Assembly: GCA_900768625.1 (NCBI GenBank)
Contig: CAAGDO010000047.1
Span: 1 to 52,998, forward strand
Direction of reading: 5' to 3'
Length of the DNA: 52,998 bases
Source: Bacteroidaceae bacterium
GTDB taxonomy: Bacteria > Bacteroidota > Bacteroidia > Bacteroidales > Bacteroidaceae
The notes below the pieces were generated by a model, which searched no databases, was not told where the DNA came from, and saw only the letters and a program-made list of their open reading frames with translations. Shown here in pieces: positions 1-8,337 of the stretch. Position 1 is the stretch's first letter; each line of letters begins with the position of its first letter. The translations under genes and the position numbers were made by a program.

Positions 1-234
1 AAGATTGTAATGTGCAAGGATGATAGGTCTTCATCCACTTTTTAGCAGACAGCCGGTCAAATAGTAGCTACGGGGCAGTGCAAGTAAGCCCCCCAAAATG
101 GAAGATAGGGAACATCTAGCATGATTGCTAGAGATTCTGATGCATCCAAAAAGTTTTACCGGACAGTAATATTTTTCTTTCGTATGGGATAGATGTGTTG
201 TTTTTGAGTTCAGTATGTTCGTATTCTGAGAGTC
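1..234. other. Left edge, no gene recognised
   Basis: Open frames here are short, on the minus strand and unlike any family I know. The only structure noticed is a perfect 6-bp inverted repeat, CTAGCA-tgat-TGCTAG, at 116-131. I treat the stretch as intergenic DNA upstream of groES. Confidence 0.5.
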
Positions 235-331
235 TGACAAAGTGACACGCAAAGGTGACAAATCTGTCAGTTGTCGGTTGGCTGACAAAATTTCCATACC
301 CTTTTTCTTCGCTTTTGGCATGCTTTTGGCA
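235..331 (+). promoter_or_regulatory. Candidate sigma-54-like groES promoter with TGACA sites
   Basis: TGGCATGCTTTTGGCA at 316-331 fits the sigma-54 -24/-12 pattern TGGCACRnnnnTTGCW except at two positions, and it keeps the GG and GC at the correct spacing. Upstream lie four TGACA pentamers (235-239, 243-247, 256-260, 283-287), an inverted TGTCA (265-269) and a near copy TGTCG (272-276). The pair at 256-269 forms a small palindrome. No good TAnnTTTG box was seen before groES. That an activator binds the pentamers is inference. Confidence 0.45.
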
Positions 332-438
332 TATGCTGAGTGCGGAACGCCACGAAGGCGGGCTGAGAGGCCTGGCCGATGGGGCGGCGACCGAGAAACA
401 AACAGGATTGAAATAAAATCTCAAAAACATATATCATC

Positions 439-711
439 ATGAATATCAGACCGTTAGCAGACCGCGTGCTTGTCAAGCCCGCTCCTGCAGAAGAGAAGAC
501 CGCAGGTGGCATCATCATCCCCGATACAGCAAAAGAGAAGCCCCTTCAGGGTGAGGTGCTCGCCGTTGGTAACGGCACGAAGGATGAAGAAATGGTGCTG
601 AAGGCAGGTGACACCGTGCTCTACGGAAAATATGCCGGCACCGAAGTGGAATTCGACGGCGAGAAATATCTCATCATGCGTCAGAGCGACGTGTTGGCTG
701 TGATGGCCTAA
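439..711 (+). CDS. groS: Co-chaperonin GroES
   Basis: This 90-residue protein matches the usual GroES length and runs collinearly with the family: an N-terminal RPLADRVLVKPAPAEEKTAG strand, the mobile loop GGIIIPDTAKEKP at about 23-35, and a C-terminal VLYGKYAGTEVEFDGEKYLI segment. Seven copies cap the GroEL ring and close the cytosolic folding chamber. groEL follows 87 bases downstream on the same strand, so the two form the standard chaperonin operon. The upstream region carries a sigma-54-like element and repeated TGACA sites, not an obvious housekeeping promoter, which fits a stress-regulated operon. Confidence 0.97.
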   Translation: MNIRPLADRVLVKPAPAEEKTAGGIIIPDTAKEKPLQGEVLAVGNGTKDEEMVLKAGDTVLYGKYAGTEVEFDGEKYLIMRQSDVLAVMA

Positions 712-798
712 TAGACCGTCCAATGGACCGAAGGCAACACGGTCCGTTCCACAAAACAACTTAAAAACATTTTCCTCCCTTTATTTTAACTTAGAATC

Positions 799-2427
799 AT
801 GGCTAAAGAAATAGTATATGATGTAGACGCCCGCGAGCGTCTGCGCGAAGGTGCTGATGCACTGGCAAATGCAGTGAAGGTTACGCTCGGCCCGAAGGGT
901 CGCAACGTGGTGATCGACAAGAAATTCGGTACTCCCCGCATCACCAAGGACGGTGTGAGCGTGGCAAAGGAAATCGAACTCGAGGACAACTTCCAGAATG
1001 CTGGTGCACAGCTCGTGAAGAGCGTGGCTTCGAAGACCGGTGACGATGCCGGTGACGGAACGACCACTGCAACGGTGCTCACTCAGGCTATCCTCACCGA
1101 GGGTATGAAGAACGTGGCAGCCGGTGCCAATCCGCTCGATGTGAAGCGTGGTATCGACAAGGCTGTGGCCAAGGTGGTTGAAAGCATCAAGGAGCAGAGC
1201 GAGCAGGTCGGCGAAAGCTACGACAAGATCGAGCAGGTGGCCACTATCTCTGCCAACAATGACCCCGAAATCGGTAAGCTCATCGCCGACGGTATGCGTG
1301 CCGTAAGCGTGAATGGCGTTATCACGATTGAGGACGCCAAGGGCCGCGACACGGTGCTCAAGACCGTGGAAGGTATGCAGTTCGACCGTGGCTATCTGTC
1401 AGCTTATTTTGTGACGGATGCCGAGAAGATGCAGTGTGTGATGGAGAATCCTTACATTCTCATCTACGACAAGAAGATTTCCAACATCAAGGATTTCCTC
1501 CCCATTCTCGAACCCGCCGTTCAGTCTGGCCGTCCCCTCTTGGTGATTGCTGAGGACGTTGACAGCGAGGCTTTGACTACGCTCGTTGTGAACCGTCTGC
1601 GTACGCAGCTTAAGATTTGCGCTGTGAAGGCTCCTGGTTTCGGTGACCGTCGCAAGGCTATGCTCGAGGATATCGCAGTGCTCACTGGCGGTGTCGTTAT
1701 CAGCGAGGATAAGGGCTTGAAGCTCGAACAGGCTACCATCGATATGCTCGGTTCTGCAGAGAAGGTGACTATCACGAAGGAGAACACGACAATCGTCAAT
1801 GGTAAGGGCGACAAGGAAAATATTCAGGAACGCATCGGTCAGATCAAGAACGAGATGGCCAACACGACGAGCTCTTACGACAAGGAGAAACTCCAGGAAC
1901 GTCTGGCCAAGTTGTCAGGTGGTGTTTGTGTGCTCGAAGTGGGTGCTGCCAGTGAAACGGAGCAGAAGGAGAAGAAGGATCGTTGCGACGATGCTCTCTG
2001 CGCCACTCGTGCTGCCGTTGAGGAAGGTATCGTGACTGGTGGCGGCGTGGCTTACATCCGCGCACAGAAGGCTCTCGAAGGCTTCACTGGTGACAATGCT
2101 GACGAAACGACGGGTATCGCCATCATCCGCCGCGCCATTGAAGAACCGCTCCGTCAGATTTGCCGCAATGCTGGCATCGAGGGTGCTGTGATTGTCAACA
2201 AGGTGCGTGAGGGCGAAGGCAACTTCGGCTATAACGCCAAGACCGAGGAATTCGGTGACCTCCGCGCAGCTGGCGTGGTGGATCCCGCCAAGGTGACCCG
2301 TGTGGCACTCGAGAACGCAGCGTCTGTGGCTGGTATGTTCCTCACCACTGAGTGCGTGATCTGCGAGAAGAAGGAGGATAAGCCCGAACTGCCTATGGCT
2401 AATCCCGGCATGGGCGGCATGATGTAA
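799..2427 (+). CDS. groL: Chaperonin GroEL, 60 kDa
   Basis: At 542 residues this is a full-length type I chaperonin subunit. It has the nucleotide-binding GDDAGDGTTTATVL motif at about 81-94, VTLGPKGRNVVIDK near 28-41, the GGGVAYIRA segment near 414, and the typical glycine/methionine tail (PGMGGMM). The protein forms the double heptameric ring that encloses unfolded proteins with GroES as lid and ATP as fuel. It is the second gene of the groES-groEL operon, and a strong hairpin plus T-run terminates transcription about 40 bases after the stop codon. No anomalies were seen. Confidence 0.98.
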   Translation: MAKEIVYDVDARERLREGADALANAVKVTLGPKGRNVVIDKKFGTPRITKDGVSVAKEIELEDNFQNAGAQLVKSVASKTGDDAGDGTTTATVLTQAILTEGMKNVAAGANPLDVKRGIDKAVAKVVESIKEQSEQVGESYDKIEQVATISANNDPEIGKLIADGMRAVSVNGVITIEDAKGRDTVLKTVEGMQFDRGYLSAYFVTDAEKMQCVMENPYILIYDKKISNIKDFLPILEPAVQSGRPLLVIAEDVDSEALTTLVVNRLRTQLKICAVKAPGFGDRRKAMLEDIAVLTGGVVISEDKGLKLEQATIDMLGSAEKVTITKENTTIVNGKGDKENIQERIGQIKNEMANTTSSYDKEKLQERLAKLSGGVCVLEVGAASETEQKEKKDRCDDALCATRAAVEEGIVTGGGVAYIRAQKALEGFTGDNADETTGIAIIRRAIEEPLRQICRNAGIEGAVIVNKVREGEGNFGYNAKTEEFGDLRAAGVVDPAKVTRVALENAASVAGMFLTTECVICEKKEDKPELPMANPGMGGMM

Positions 2428-2466
2428 TCCATCATCCCCTCTTCATTATATTATAGAAAACTCCAA

Positions 2467-2500
2467 GGGCGTGCTTCCATCGGGTTGCACGCCCTTTTTA
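2467..2500 (+). terminator. Terminator of groES-groEL
   Basis: The arms GGGCGTGC (2467-2474) and GCACGCCC (2487-2494) form a perfect 8-bp stem followed directly by TTTTTA. It sits just after groEL. Confidence 0.9.
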
Positions 2501-2616
2501 TATCCGGCGCAGTCAAAAAGGACGAAAAGGTTGACGGCAAACGTACGTTTTGTTTGCCCACGTCAATGCGGAAAACCGCCGTGAAGTGCTCCAAAAGCCA
2601 ATTTCACGTCGATTTA

Positions 2617-2648
2617 TTTGGTAAATTTTATGGTTTGCAGTAACTTTG
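2617..2648 (+). promoter_or_regulatory. Bacteroidetes-type promoter of efp
   Basis: A -33 box TTTG (2617-2620) and a -7 box TAACTTTG (2641-2648) are separated by 20 bases. The start of transcription should fall near 2652, which rules out the in-frame start at 2646 and supports the ATG at 2685. Confidence 0.8.
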
Positions 2649-2684
2649 CGCCCAAATTCAACAAGTAACTCACAGTATCACACA

Positions 2685-3251
2685 ATGATCAAATCACAAG
2701 ACATTAAGAAGGGCACCTGCATCCGCTTGGATGGTAAGCTCTACTTCTGCATCGACTTTCTTCACGTAAAGCCCGGTAAGGGTAACACCATCATGCGCAC
2801 CACGCTGAAGGACGTTGTGTCGGGCCGCGTGCTCGAGCGTCGCTTCAATATCGGTGAAGCTCTTGAGGATGTACGCGTGGAGCGTCGTCCGTTCCAGTAT
2901 TCTTATGCTGAGGGCGATCAGTACCACTTCCTCAACCAGGAAACTTGGGACGATGTGGTGATCGAGCGCGATCTCATCACGGGTGTTGACTTCATGAAGG
3001 AAGGTGATGTTTGCGAAGTGGTGAGCGATGCTTCCACTGAGACCATCCTCTTCGCTGAAATGCCTGTGAAGACTCAGCTCAAGATCGTTTACACCGAGCC
3101 GGGTCTGAAAGGCGACACTGCCACCAACGCAACCAAGCCCGCCAAGCTCGAAACCGGTGTGGAAGTACGCGTTCCCCTCTTCATCAACGAGGGCGAAACA
3201 ATCGAGGTGGACACCCGCGACGGTTCTTACCTCAACCGCGTGAAGGCATAA
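2685..3251 (+). CDS. efp: Translation elongation factor P
   Basis: With the ATG at 2685 the product is 188 residues, the standard EF-P length. The first domain has the PGKG loop (30-33), whose Lys32 sits at the tip that reaches the peptidyl-transferase centre. The C-terminal GDTATNATKPAKLETGVEVR and VDTRDGSYLNRV segments are typical. EF-P relieves ribosome stalling at proline runs. A longer in-frame version beginning at 2646 would start inside the promoter, so I reject it. The gene is monocistronic, with its own promoter and terminator. No modification gene (epmA or other) lies nearby. Confidence 0.97.
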   Translation: MIKSQDIKKGTCIRLDGKLYFCIDFLHVKPGKGNTIMRTTLKDVVSGRVLERRFNIGEALEDVRVERRPFQYSYAEGDQYHFLNQETWDDVVIERDLITGVDFMKEGDVCEVVSDASTETILFAEMPVKTQLKIVYTEPGLKGDTATNATKPAKLETGVEVRVPLFINEGETIEVDTRDGSYLNRVKA

Positions 3252-3285
3252 GCCTCTTCCGCTAACTCAAAAGAGAAATACGACT

Positions 3286-3326
3286 GGACCATTCCTTTTC
3301 AGATTAAGGAGTGGTCCTTTCTTTTT
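3286..3326 (+). terminator. Terminator of efp
   Basis: The arms at 3286-3297 (GGACCATTCCTT) and 3306-3317 (AAGGAGTGGTCC) pair with a single G-T wobble and are followed by TTTCTTTTT. Confidence 0.88.
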
Positions 3327-3419
3327 GGATGAAATCGGGCTGCAAGGCCGTTTTTATCCCATTTTATCCGCCATCAGGACTTCAGAAACGTCAGTTTGCC
3401 ACGATTTTGCTGACATTCT

Positions 3420-3450
3420 TTTGCTGCGTCATGAAAAGTTGTTAACTTTG
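3420..3450 (+). promoter_or_regulatory. Bacteroidetes-type promoter of psd
   Basis: TTTG at 3420-3423 and TAACTTTG at 3443-3450 are separated by 19 bases. Transcription should start about 55-60 bases before the psd ATG. Confidence 0.8.
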
Positions 3451-3511
3451 CACAGAATTATGCATTTGCACATACTTGTGCTCTATACCTTTCCCTTTAA
3501 CCTACAAACTC

Positions 3512-4204
3512 ATGGCAAGAACCCGCAGATTAAAAAATATACGTCTTCATAGTGAAGGATTCCAGATTCTCACAAGGAGTCTGGTTGTAATCGCTGTGCT
3601 TAACGCGCTCCTTTTCTATTTTCTGCGAGACTATACGCTGACGCCCTTCTGGATTATGTTTGCCATCAGTGCGATTCTCTACGGTATTGCGGTGAATTTC
3701 TTCCGTTGTCCCATCCGTCTCTTCAACGGCGATGTGGAGAAGACGGTGGTTGCTGCTGCCGACGGTCGGGTGGTGGTGATTGAGGAAGTGGAAGAGAACG
3801 AGTATTTCCACGACCGCCGACTGATGATCTCCATCTTCATGTCCATCACGAATGTCCATGCCAACTGGTTCCCGGTGGAGGGATTCGTCAAGAAGGTGGT
3901 TCACCACAATGGCAATTTCCACAAGGCATGGTTGCCGAAGGCCAGCACGGAGAACGAGCGTTCGACGGTGGTCATCGAGACCCCCGATGGTCAGGACGTA
4001 TTGGTGCGTCAGATTGCCGGTGCCGTAGCGAGAAGAATTGTCACCTACGCCCGCGAGGACGAGGAATGCTACATTGACGAGCATATGGGATTCATCAAGT
4101 TTGGTTCGCGCGTTGACGTTTACTTGCCCTTGGGCTCGGAAGTCAAGGTGAAGATGGGTCAGACGACGGTGGGTAACCAGACTGTTGTGGCCAAGCTTCC
4201 CTGA
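3512..4204 (+). CDS. psd: Phosphatidylserine decarboxylase proenzyme
   Basis: This 230-residue protein belongs to the short, archaeal-like PSD subfamily, which makes phosphatidylethanolamine from phosphatidylserine at the inner membrane. Two hydrophobic segments lie at about 22-37 and 46-64. The ADGRVV motif near 83-88, ITNVHANWFPVEG at 112-124 and the self-cleavage site FGS (197-199) are present, so Ser199 should become the pyruvoyl cofactor of the small subunit. I chose the ATG at 3512 because MARTRRLKNIRLHSEGF looks like a normal basic N-terminus. An upstream start at 3476 would add 12 unconserved residues. pssA, the preceding enzyme of the pathway, follows 270 bases downstream. Confidence 0.93.
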   Translation: MARTRRLKNIRLHSEGFQILTRSLVVIAVLNALLFYFLRDYTLTPFWIMFAISAILYGIAVNFFRCPIRLFNGDVEKTVVAAADGRVVVIEEVEENEYFHDRRLMISIFMSITNVHANWFPVEGFVKKVVHHNGNFHKAWLPKASTENERSTVVIETPDGQDVLVRQIAGAVARRIVTYAREDEECYIDEHMGFIKFGSRVDVYLPLGSEVKVKMGQTTVGNQTVVAKLP

Positions 4205-4349
4205 TGGAACTTCCACGGATGCTCTCCCTCGAAGCGCAAAAATAATGATTTAAAGAATGAGTTCAGCGAGATGCCGAATATGCCGTGTTGCGTCAGTCCC
4301 CCTTTCTGCAACCGACACATCATCACTCTCTGAACTCATTTCGTTTGAA

Positions 4350-4419
4350 TGAAGTCTACTGAACTTCGAAGGACTCAAACTCCCAATCAATACTTCGGCA
4401 GAAAGTTTGGACGACTTCA
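4350..4419. repeat. Divergent minimal copy of TGAAGTCGTC element
   Basis: This 70-bp unit has a left end TGAAGTCTACTGAACTTC and a right end GTTTGGACGACTTCA that pair as imperfect inverted repeats. They match the ends of the full copy at 41638-41830, but the internal hairpin is missing. It lies between psd and pssA. Confidence 0.6.
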
Positions 4420-4477
4420 ATATCCCCCAAAAAAGACTTTCCATTCATCGGCTTATAATGCCTAATACATCGGAAAA

Positions 4478-5203
4478 ATGAAAAAGCACATTCCTAACGC
4501 CATCACTTGCTGCAACCTGATTTCGGGCTGCATCGCCACGTTCTACGCCTTTCAGCAGGATTTCCGCCTGGCGTTTCTCTTCATCATCATCGGTGCGGTG
4601 TTTGACTTCTTCGATGGGTTTACGGCCCGTCTGCTCCATGTGTCATCGCCCATTGGCAAGGAGCTGGACTCGCTGGCTGATGACGTGACCTTCGGTTTTG
4701 CTCCGGCAGCAGTGGTCTATTCGATGCTGACGATGGCCTTGGGTCGTACGGCATGTCCTGTTCTCCAGTCAGCACCTGCTGCACTGGTGACTTATCTTCC
4801 CTATGTGGCTTTCCTCATTGCCGCTTTCTCGGCTCTCCGCCTGGCCAAGTTTAACCTTGACGAGCGTCAGACAAGTTCTTTCATTGGACTTCCCACGCCG
4901 GCCAATGCGCTGTTCTGGAGTGCTTTGGCTTATAGCCTGCAGGAGACGGAGGTGTTTGCCGAGGCATGGTTCCCCGTGGTTGTCACGTTGGGCATCTTCC
5001 TCAGCTGCTGGTTGCTGGTGGCAGAGATTCCGATGTTTGCCTTGAAATTCAAGACTTTCGCTTTCCGCCCCAACATGCTTCGCTATGGATTCATCCTTTT
5101 CAGCTTGGTGATGCTGGGTCTTCTCGGATTTGGAGGTTTCTCGGCCATCATCGTTTGCTATGTCATCTGCTCGCTGGTGAATAACAAGTGGGGAAATTCC
5201 TGA
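4478..5203 (+). CDS. pssA: CDP-diacylglycerol--serine O-phosphatidyltransferase
   Basis: The 241-residue multi-span membrane protein joins serine to CDP-diacylglycerol, giving the phosphatidylserine used by the psd product upstream. The CDP-alcohol phosphatidyltransferase signature DGxxAR...GxxxDxxxD is complete: DGFTARLLHVSSPIGKELDS begins near residue 47, and the LADD that follows supplies the last acidic residue. The NLISGCIATFYA opening and the ATG at 4478 fit PssA homologues. It is followed by a small DUF4834 membrane protein. No terminator was seen between psd and pssA, so readthrough is possible. Confidence 0.95.
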   Translation: MKKHIPNAITCCNLISGCIATFYAFQQDFRLAFLFIIIGAVFDFFDGFTARLLHVSSPIGKELDSLADDVTFGFAPAAVVYSMLTMALGRTACPVLQSAPAALVTYLPYVAFLIAAFSALRLAKFNLDERQTSSFIGLPTPANALFWSALAYSLQETEVFAEAWFPVVVTLGIFLSCWLLVAEIPMFALKFKTFAFRPNMLRYGFILFSLVMLGLLGFGGFSAIIVCYVICSLVNNKWGNS

Positions 5204-5405
5204 ACTGACAGGTGCTGTCAGGGGAATGCAGTAGATTCCAGTGTCGAATATGCCGAAATGGCAGACTTATATTGGTTTTGGCATGCCATTTGCTCCTTGA
5301 GACGGCATAATGGTCGGATGCAGTAGGGATATTCCCCAGCTCCAATCCTCACGGCCAACCCCCATTTTTCACTTACATTCATCATCATTTGAATCAACAG
5401 CAGCT

Positions 5406-5750
5406 ATGGAGTTTCTTGGTTGTCTATTCTTTTTCGTATTTGGCATATTCTTCGTGCTCTACGCTTTCGGTCGCACCATCACAGCTTGGGCCTATCGGCA
5501 GTTGATGAAGCGTGCGTTTGGCATGGACTTCAAAGGTGGCAATGCTTCCGCCAACAACAAACGCACGGCTTCAGGCTCCTCCTCCAACGGATGGAACCAA
5601 GGCGGCGAGGCTTATAATTCCTCTGCCAATCATTCGGGCAATGCTCATCATGAGGGTCATGGGCGCGGCAATTCGCGTCAACGCCGAAGTGGCAAGATTT
5701 TCTCGCAGGACGAGGGCACATATGTGGATTTTGAGGACGTGAAGGACTAA
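5406..5750 (+). CDS. DUF4834-like small membrane protein
   Basis: I start this at the ATG at 5406, giving 114 residues: a hydrophobic N-terminal helix (about 3-22, LGCLFFFVFGIFFVLYAF), then a basic stretch, then a low-complexity Asn/Ser/Gly-rich middle with many His and Arg, and an acidic end (DEGTYVDFEDVKD). This shape matches the uncharacterised DUF4834 family of Bacteroidetes, which I recall lying next to pssA. An earlier in-frame start at 5310 adds residues with no membrane-protein character. No function is known. Confidence 0.75.
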   Translation: MEFLGCLFFFVFGIFFVLYAFGRTITAWAYRQLMKRAFGMDFKGGNASANNKRTASGSSSNGWNQGGEAYNSSANHSGNAHHEGHGRGNSRQRRSGKIFSQDEGTYVDFEDVKD

Positions 5751-5949
5751 ACCGTCTGTCCTCGGCCCTTGGAGCGCATCCACATGCGATAGTCACGCAT
5801 AAAACACGCACATTATTTCTGACGTCTCCTTCCCGGTTTTTCGTGCCGGAATGGGGGCGTTTGTTGTTTTCTTACCCTCTTGTCAGTGCTTCTGATTCGG
5901 CTTCGAATGGGCGGTGTCGGCAACATGTGGGCAGAAAATGCTGCGTTTA

Positions 5950-5981
5950 TTCGTTCGAATCACGTTTTTTCAGTAAGTTTG
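5950..5981 (+). promoter_or_regulatory. Promoter directly abutting the glycosyltransferase start
   Basis: The -7 box TAAGTTTG (5974-5981) ends four bases before the ATG at 5986. A weak -33 box TTCG (5950-5953) lies 20 bases upstream. With the usual Bacteroidetes geometry transcription would begin at or next to the ATG, giving a leaderless mRNA. Confidence 0.55.
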
Positions 5982-5985
5982 CGCT

Positions 5986-6999
5986 ATGAAGTACTCTTTT
6001 GTCATCCCTGTATACAATCGTCCTGATGAAGTTGACGAATTGCTGGAAAGCCTCACCACCCAAACGCTTCGCGATTTTGAAGTGATTGTGGTCGAGGACG
6101 GGTCAAGTGTAACGTGTGCCGATGTGGTGCGCAAGTACGAAGGAAAACTTGATGTGCATTATTATGTCAAGCCCAATTCGGGTCCCGGACAAACGCGAAA
6201 CTACGGTGTTGACCGCAGTCAGGGAGACTATGTGCTTATTCTGGATTCCGACGTGGTGCTCCCTGCGGGGTATCTTTCTGCCGTTGATGAAGAGTTGAAT
6301 CGAAAACCGTGTGACGCTTTCGGTGGTCCCGACCGTGCCCATGATTCGTTCACTCCGATGCAGAAGGCCATCAATTATGCCATGACGTCGTTCTTCACGA
6401 CAGGTGGAATCCGCGGCGGAAAGAAGAAGATGGACAAGTTCTATCCCCGCTCGTTCAATATGGGTGTGCGCCGTACGGCCTACTTGGAGCTGGAAGGCTT
6501 TTCGAAGATGCGCTTCGGCGAGGACATTGATTTCTCCACCCGTATCTTCAAAGGCGGATATGCTTGCCGCCTCTTCCCTGAAGCATGGGTGTGGCACAAG
6601 CGCCGCACGGATCTTCGTAAGTTCTTCAAGCAGGTGCATAATTCCGGTATTGCCCGAATCAATCTCACGAAGCGCCATCCCGGAACGATAAAGCTTGTCC
6701 ACACGCTTCCTGCCGTGTTTACGTTGGGGTGTCTGCTCCTCGTTGTGCTGGCAGGTGTGGCGGCTTTGTGTGGTTGTCCGCACTGGTGGGTCATGCTGTT
6801 GCCGTTCCTCCTTTTTGCCTTGATCATCTTCATCGATGCTTCGGTGCAGAATCGCAGCATGGGAGTGGGTTGCCGTGCGGTGGCTGCTTCCTATGTGCAG
6901 CTTTGGGGCTATGGCTCGGGTTTCTGGAGAGCCTGGTGGGAACGTTGTGTGCTCGGGAAAGGCGAATTTGAAGCTTTCACCCGCACGTTCTACAAATAA
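5986..6999 (+). CDS. Family 2 glycosyltransferase, membrane-anchored
   Basis: The 337-residue protein opens with the GT2 fold signature FVIPVYNRP (4-12) and contains VVEDGSS, the metal/nucleotide-binding LDSDVV motif near 84-89, and the acceptor-site FGEDIDF near 177-183. Two closely spaced hydrophobic segments near 239-285 anchor it in the inner membrane, as in GT2 enzymes of polysaccharide or glycolipid assembly. The donor and acceptor cannot be told from sequence. The start is fixed by the conserved N-terminus, yet it lies at the likely transcription start. radC follows after a terminator, so this is probably a single-gene unit. Confidence 0.9.
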   Translation: MKYSFVIPVYNRPDEVDELLESLTTQTLRDFEVIVVEDGSSVTCADVVRKYEGKLDVHYYVKPNSGPGQTRNYGVDRSQGDYVLILDSDVVLPAGYLSAVDEELNRKPCDAFGGPDRAHDSFTPMQKAINYAMTSFFTTGGIRGGKKKMDKFYPRSFNMGVRRTAYLELEGFSKMRFGEDIDFSTRIFKGGYACRLFPEAWVWHKRRTDLRKFFKQVHNSGIARINLTKRHPGTIKLVHTLPAVFTLGCLLLVVLAGVAALCGCPHWWVMLLPFLLFALIIFIDASVQNRSMGVGCRAVAASYVQLWGYGSGFWRAWWERCVLGKGEFEAFTRTFYK

Positions 7000-7030
7000 G
7001 GAAACAGCCACGGAGTGGAGAAGGAATGAA

Positions 7031-7062
7031 TCATTTGCCGATTCGCGGCAAATGACGTTTTT
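7031..7062 (+). terminator. Terminator after the glycosyltransferase
   Basis: The perfect 10-bp arms TCATTTGCCG (7031-7040) and CGGCAAATGA (7046-7055) are followed by CGTTTTT. Confidence 0.88.
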
Positions 7063-7091
7063 CTCTTCCTCCCTTAACCTCATCAATCGCC

Positions 7092-7802
7092 ATGGACAAA
7101 CAGGAAAACAGTTTATGTTCGCCGAAAATCGGCATACTGGACCTCAACTCCGACGATCGTCCGCGCGAAAAGCTCGAGGCGATGGGGCCTCATGCGCTAT
7201 CCAAAGCCGAACTTCTGGCCATTCTCATCGGGTCGGGAAATGCGGAGGAGAACGCTGTACAACTGATGCAACGCCTGATGGCCGATTGCGACGGGCAGCT
7301 CAATAATCTTTCGCGACTCACCATTGAGGAGCTTTGCCACTATAAGGGCATCGGACGGGCCAAGGCCATCACGCTGGTGGCGGCCATGGCACTGGCCGAA
7401 GAGCGACAGCGCGAGCAGAACGACGTGGTGAAGATTCAGCAGGCGGAGGACATCTATAAGTACTATCGCCCACGACTGGGGGCATTGACCCACGAAGAGA
7501 GTCACGTGTTGCTGCTCAATCAGCGGTTACGCGTGATTGGTTCGAAATTGGTCAGCCGTGGCGGATTGACCGGAACGGTTGTTGATGTGCGCATGGTGCT
7601 CAAGGCGGCTTTGCTGGCCAATGCAACCCATATCGCCCTTTGCCATAATCACCCTTCGGGAAATCCGAAGCCCAGCCGCGATGATGATGAACTTACCAGG
7701 AAACTGGCCAACGCGGCACGAGCAGTCGATATCCGCCTCATTGACCATGTTGTGGTGGCCCTCAATGGTTTCTATAGCTATCAGGACGAGGGTAAACTTT
7801 AG
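7092..7802 (+). CDS. radC: RadC family protein (JAMM domain)
   Basis: At 236 residues this is a complete RadC. An N-terminal helix-hairpin-helix region (YKGIGRAKAITL near 91-102) precedes a JAB/MPN domain with the metal-binding motif HNHPSGNPKPSRDD near 188-201 and a conserved His in LIDHVV near 216. RadC proteins were once linked to DNA repair, but their activity remains unproven. The domain is that of zinc metallo-isopeptidases. It lies between the glycosyltransferase and an Fe-S assembly factor on the same strand. Confidence 0.95.
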   Translation: MDKQENSLCSPKIGILDLNSDDRPREKLEAMGPHALSKAELLAILIGSGNAEENAVQLMQRLMADCDGQLNNLSRLTIEELCHYKGIGRAKAITLVAAMALAEERQREQNDVVKIQQAEDIYKYYRPRLGALTHEESHVLLLNQRLRVIGSKLVSRGGLTGTVVDVRMVLKAALLANATHIALCHNHPSGNPKPSRDDDELTRKLANAARAVDIRLIDHVVVALNGFYSYQDEGKL

Positions 7803-7862
7803 GCGGAGGCGAGTCTTTTTATTCAGTTGAACAACACATAAAAAAATAATAGACAAAACAGA

Positions 7863-8183
7863 ATGGACGCAGCAGAAAAACTCAAGATAGAAGAGCGAGT
7901 GGTGGAAGTGCTCAAGACGGTGTATGATCCGGAAATCCCTGTAGACATCTACAATCTGGGCCTCATTTATCGTATTGAACTTCACGACGATGGCACGTTG
8001 GATGTCGACATGACGCTCACGGCTCCCAACTGTCCGGCAGCCGATTTCATCGTGGAGGATGTGAGAATCAAACTTGACGGAATCGAGGGCGTGAAGGATG
8101 CAAAGGTGAGCCTGGTGTTCGACCCGGAATGGGACAAGGACATGATGAGCGAAGAGGCCAAATTGGAACTCGGTTTCATGTGA
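7863..8183 (+). CDS. MIP18/DUF59 family Fe-S assembly factor (SufT-like)
   Basis: This 106-residue protein is a stand-alone DUF59 domain. It has VYDPEIPVDIYNLGLIY at about 20-36 and the conserved LTAPNCPAAD segment with its single reactive cysteine near 59, then the FDPEW motif near 88. Members of this family help insert iron-sulfur clusters into target proteins in the cytosol. No suf or isc genes lie nearby. It starts 60 bases after radC on the same strand, so the two may be cotranscribed. Confidence 0.88.
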   Translation: MDAAEKLKIEERVVEVLKTVYDPEIPVDIYNLGLIYRIELHDDGTLDVDMTLTAPNCPAADFIVEDVRIKLDGIEGVKDAKVSLVFDPEWDKDMMSEEAKLELGFM

Positions 8184-8258
8184 TCTCCCCTTTCCGATTC
8201 GTGAGCTGTCCCTTATCCTGGGGCGCATGAACTTCTCCTTCAGCCAAATATCCAACAA

Positions 8259-8323
8259 TGAAGTTGCCGGAATTTTTATGAAATTCAAATCAAATCTTCG
8301 TCAGAAAATTTCAGACGACTTCA
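8259..8323. repeat. Minimal copy of TGAAGTCGTC element, both ends joined
   Basis: The left end TGAAGTTGCCGGAATTTTTA (8259-8278) and the right end GAAAATTTCAGACGACTTCA (8304-8323) are present with almost nothing between them, giving a 65-bp hairpin-forming unit. It matches both ends of the full copy at 41638-41830. It ends 14 bases before the lpxH ATG and makes lpxH look longer because the frame stays open through it. Confidence 0.7.
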
Positions 8324-8337
8324 ATAACAAACGACGA

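Noticed and set aside
3530..4216. 228-codon open frame on the - strand
   Set aside because: It is antisense to psd, which has its pyruvoyl site and promoter.
6103..7086. 327-codon open frame on the - strand
   Set aside because: It is antisense to the glycosyltransferase and runs into its terminator.
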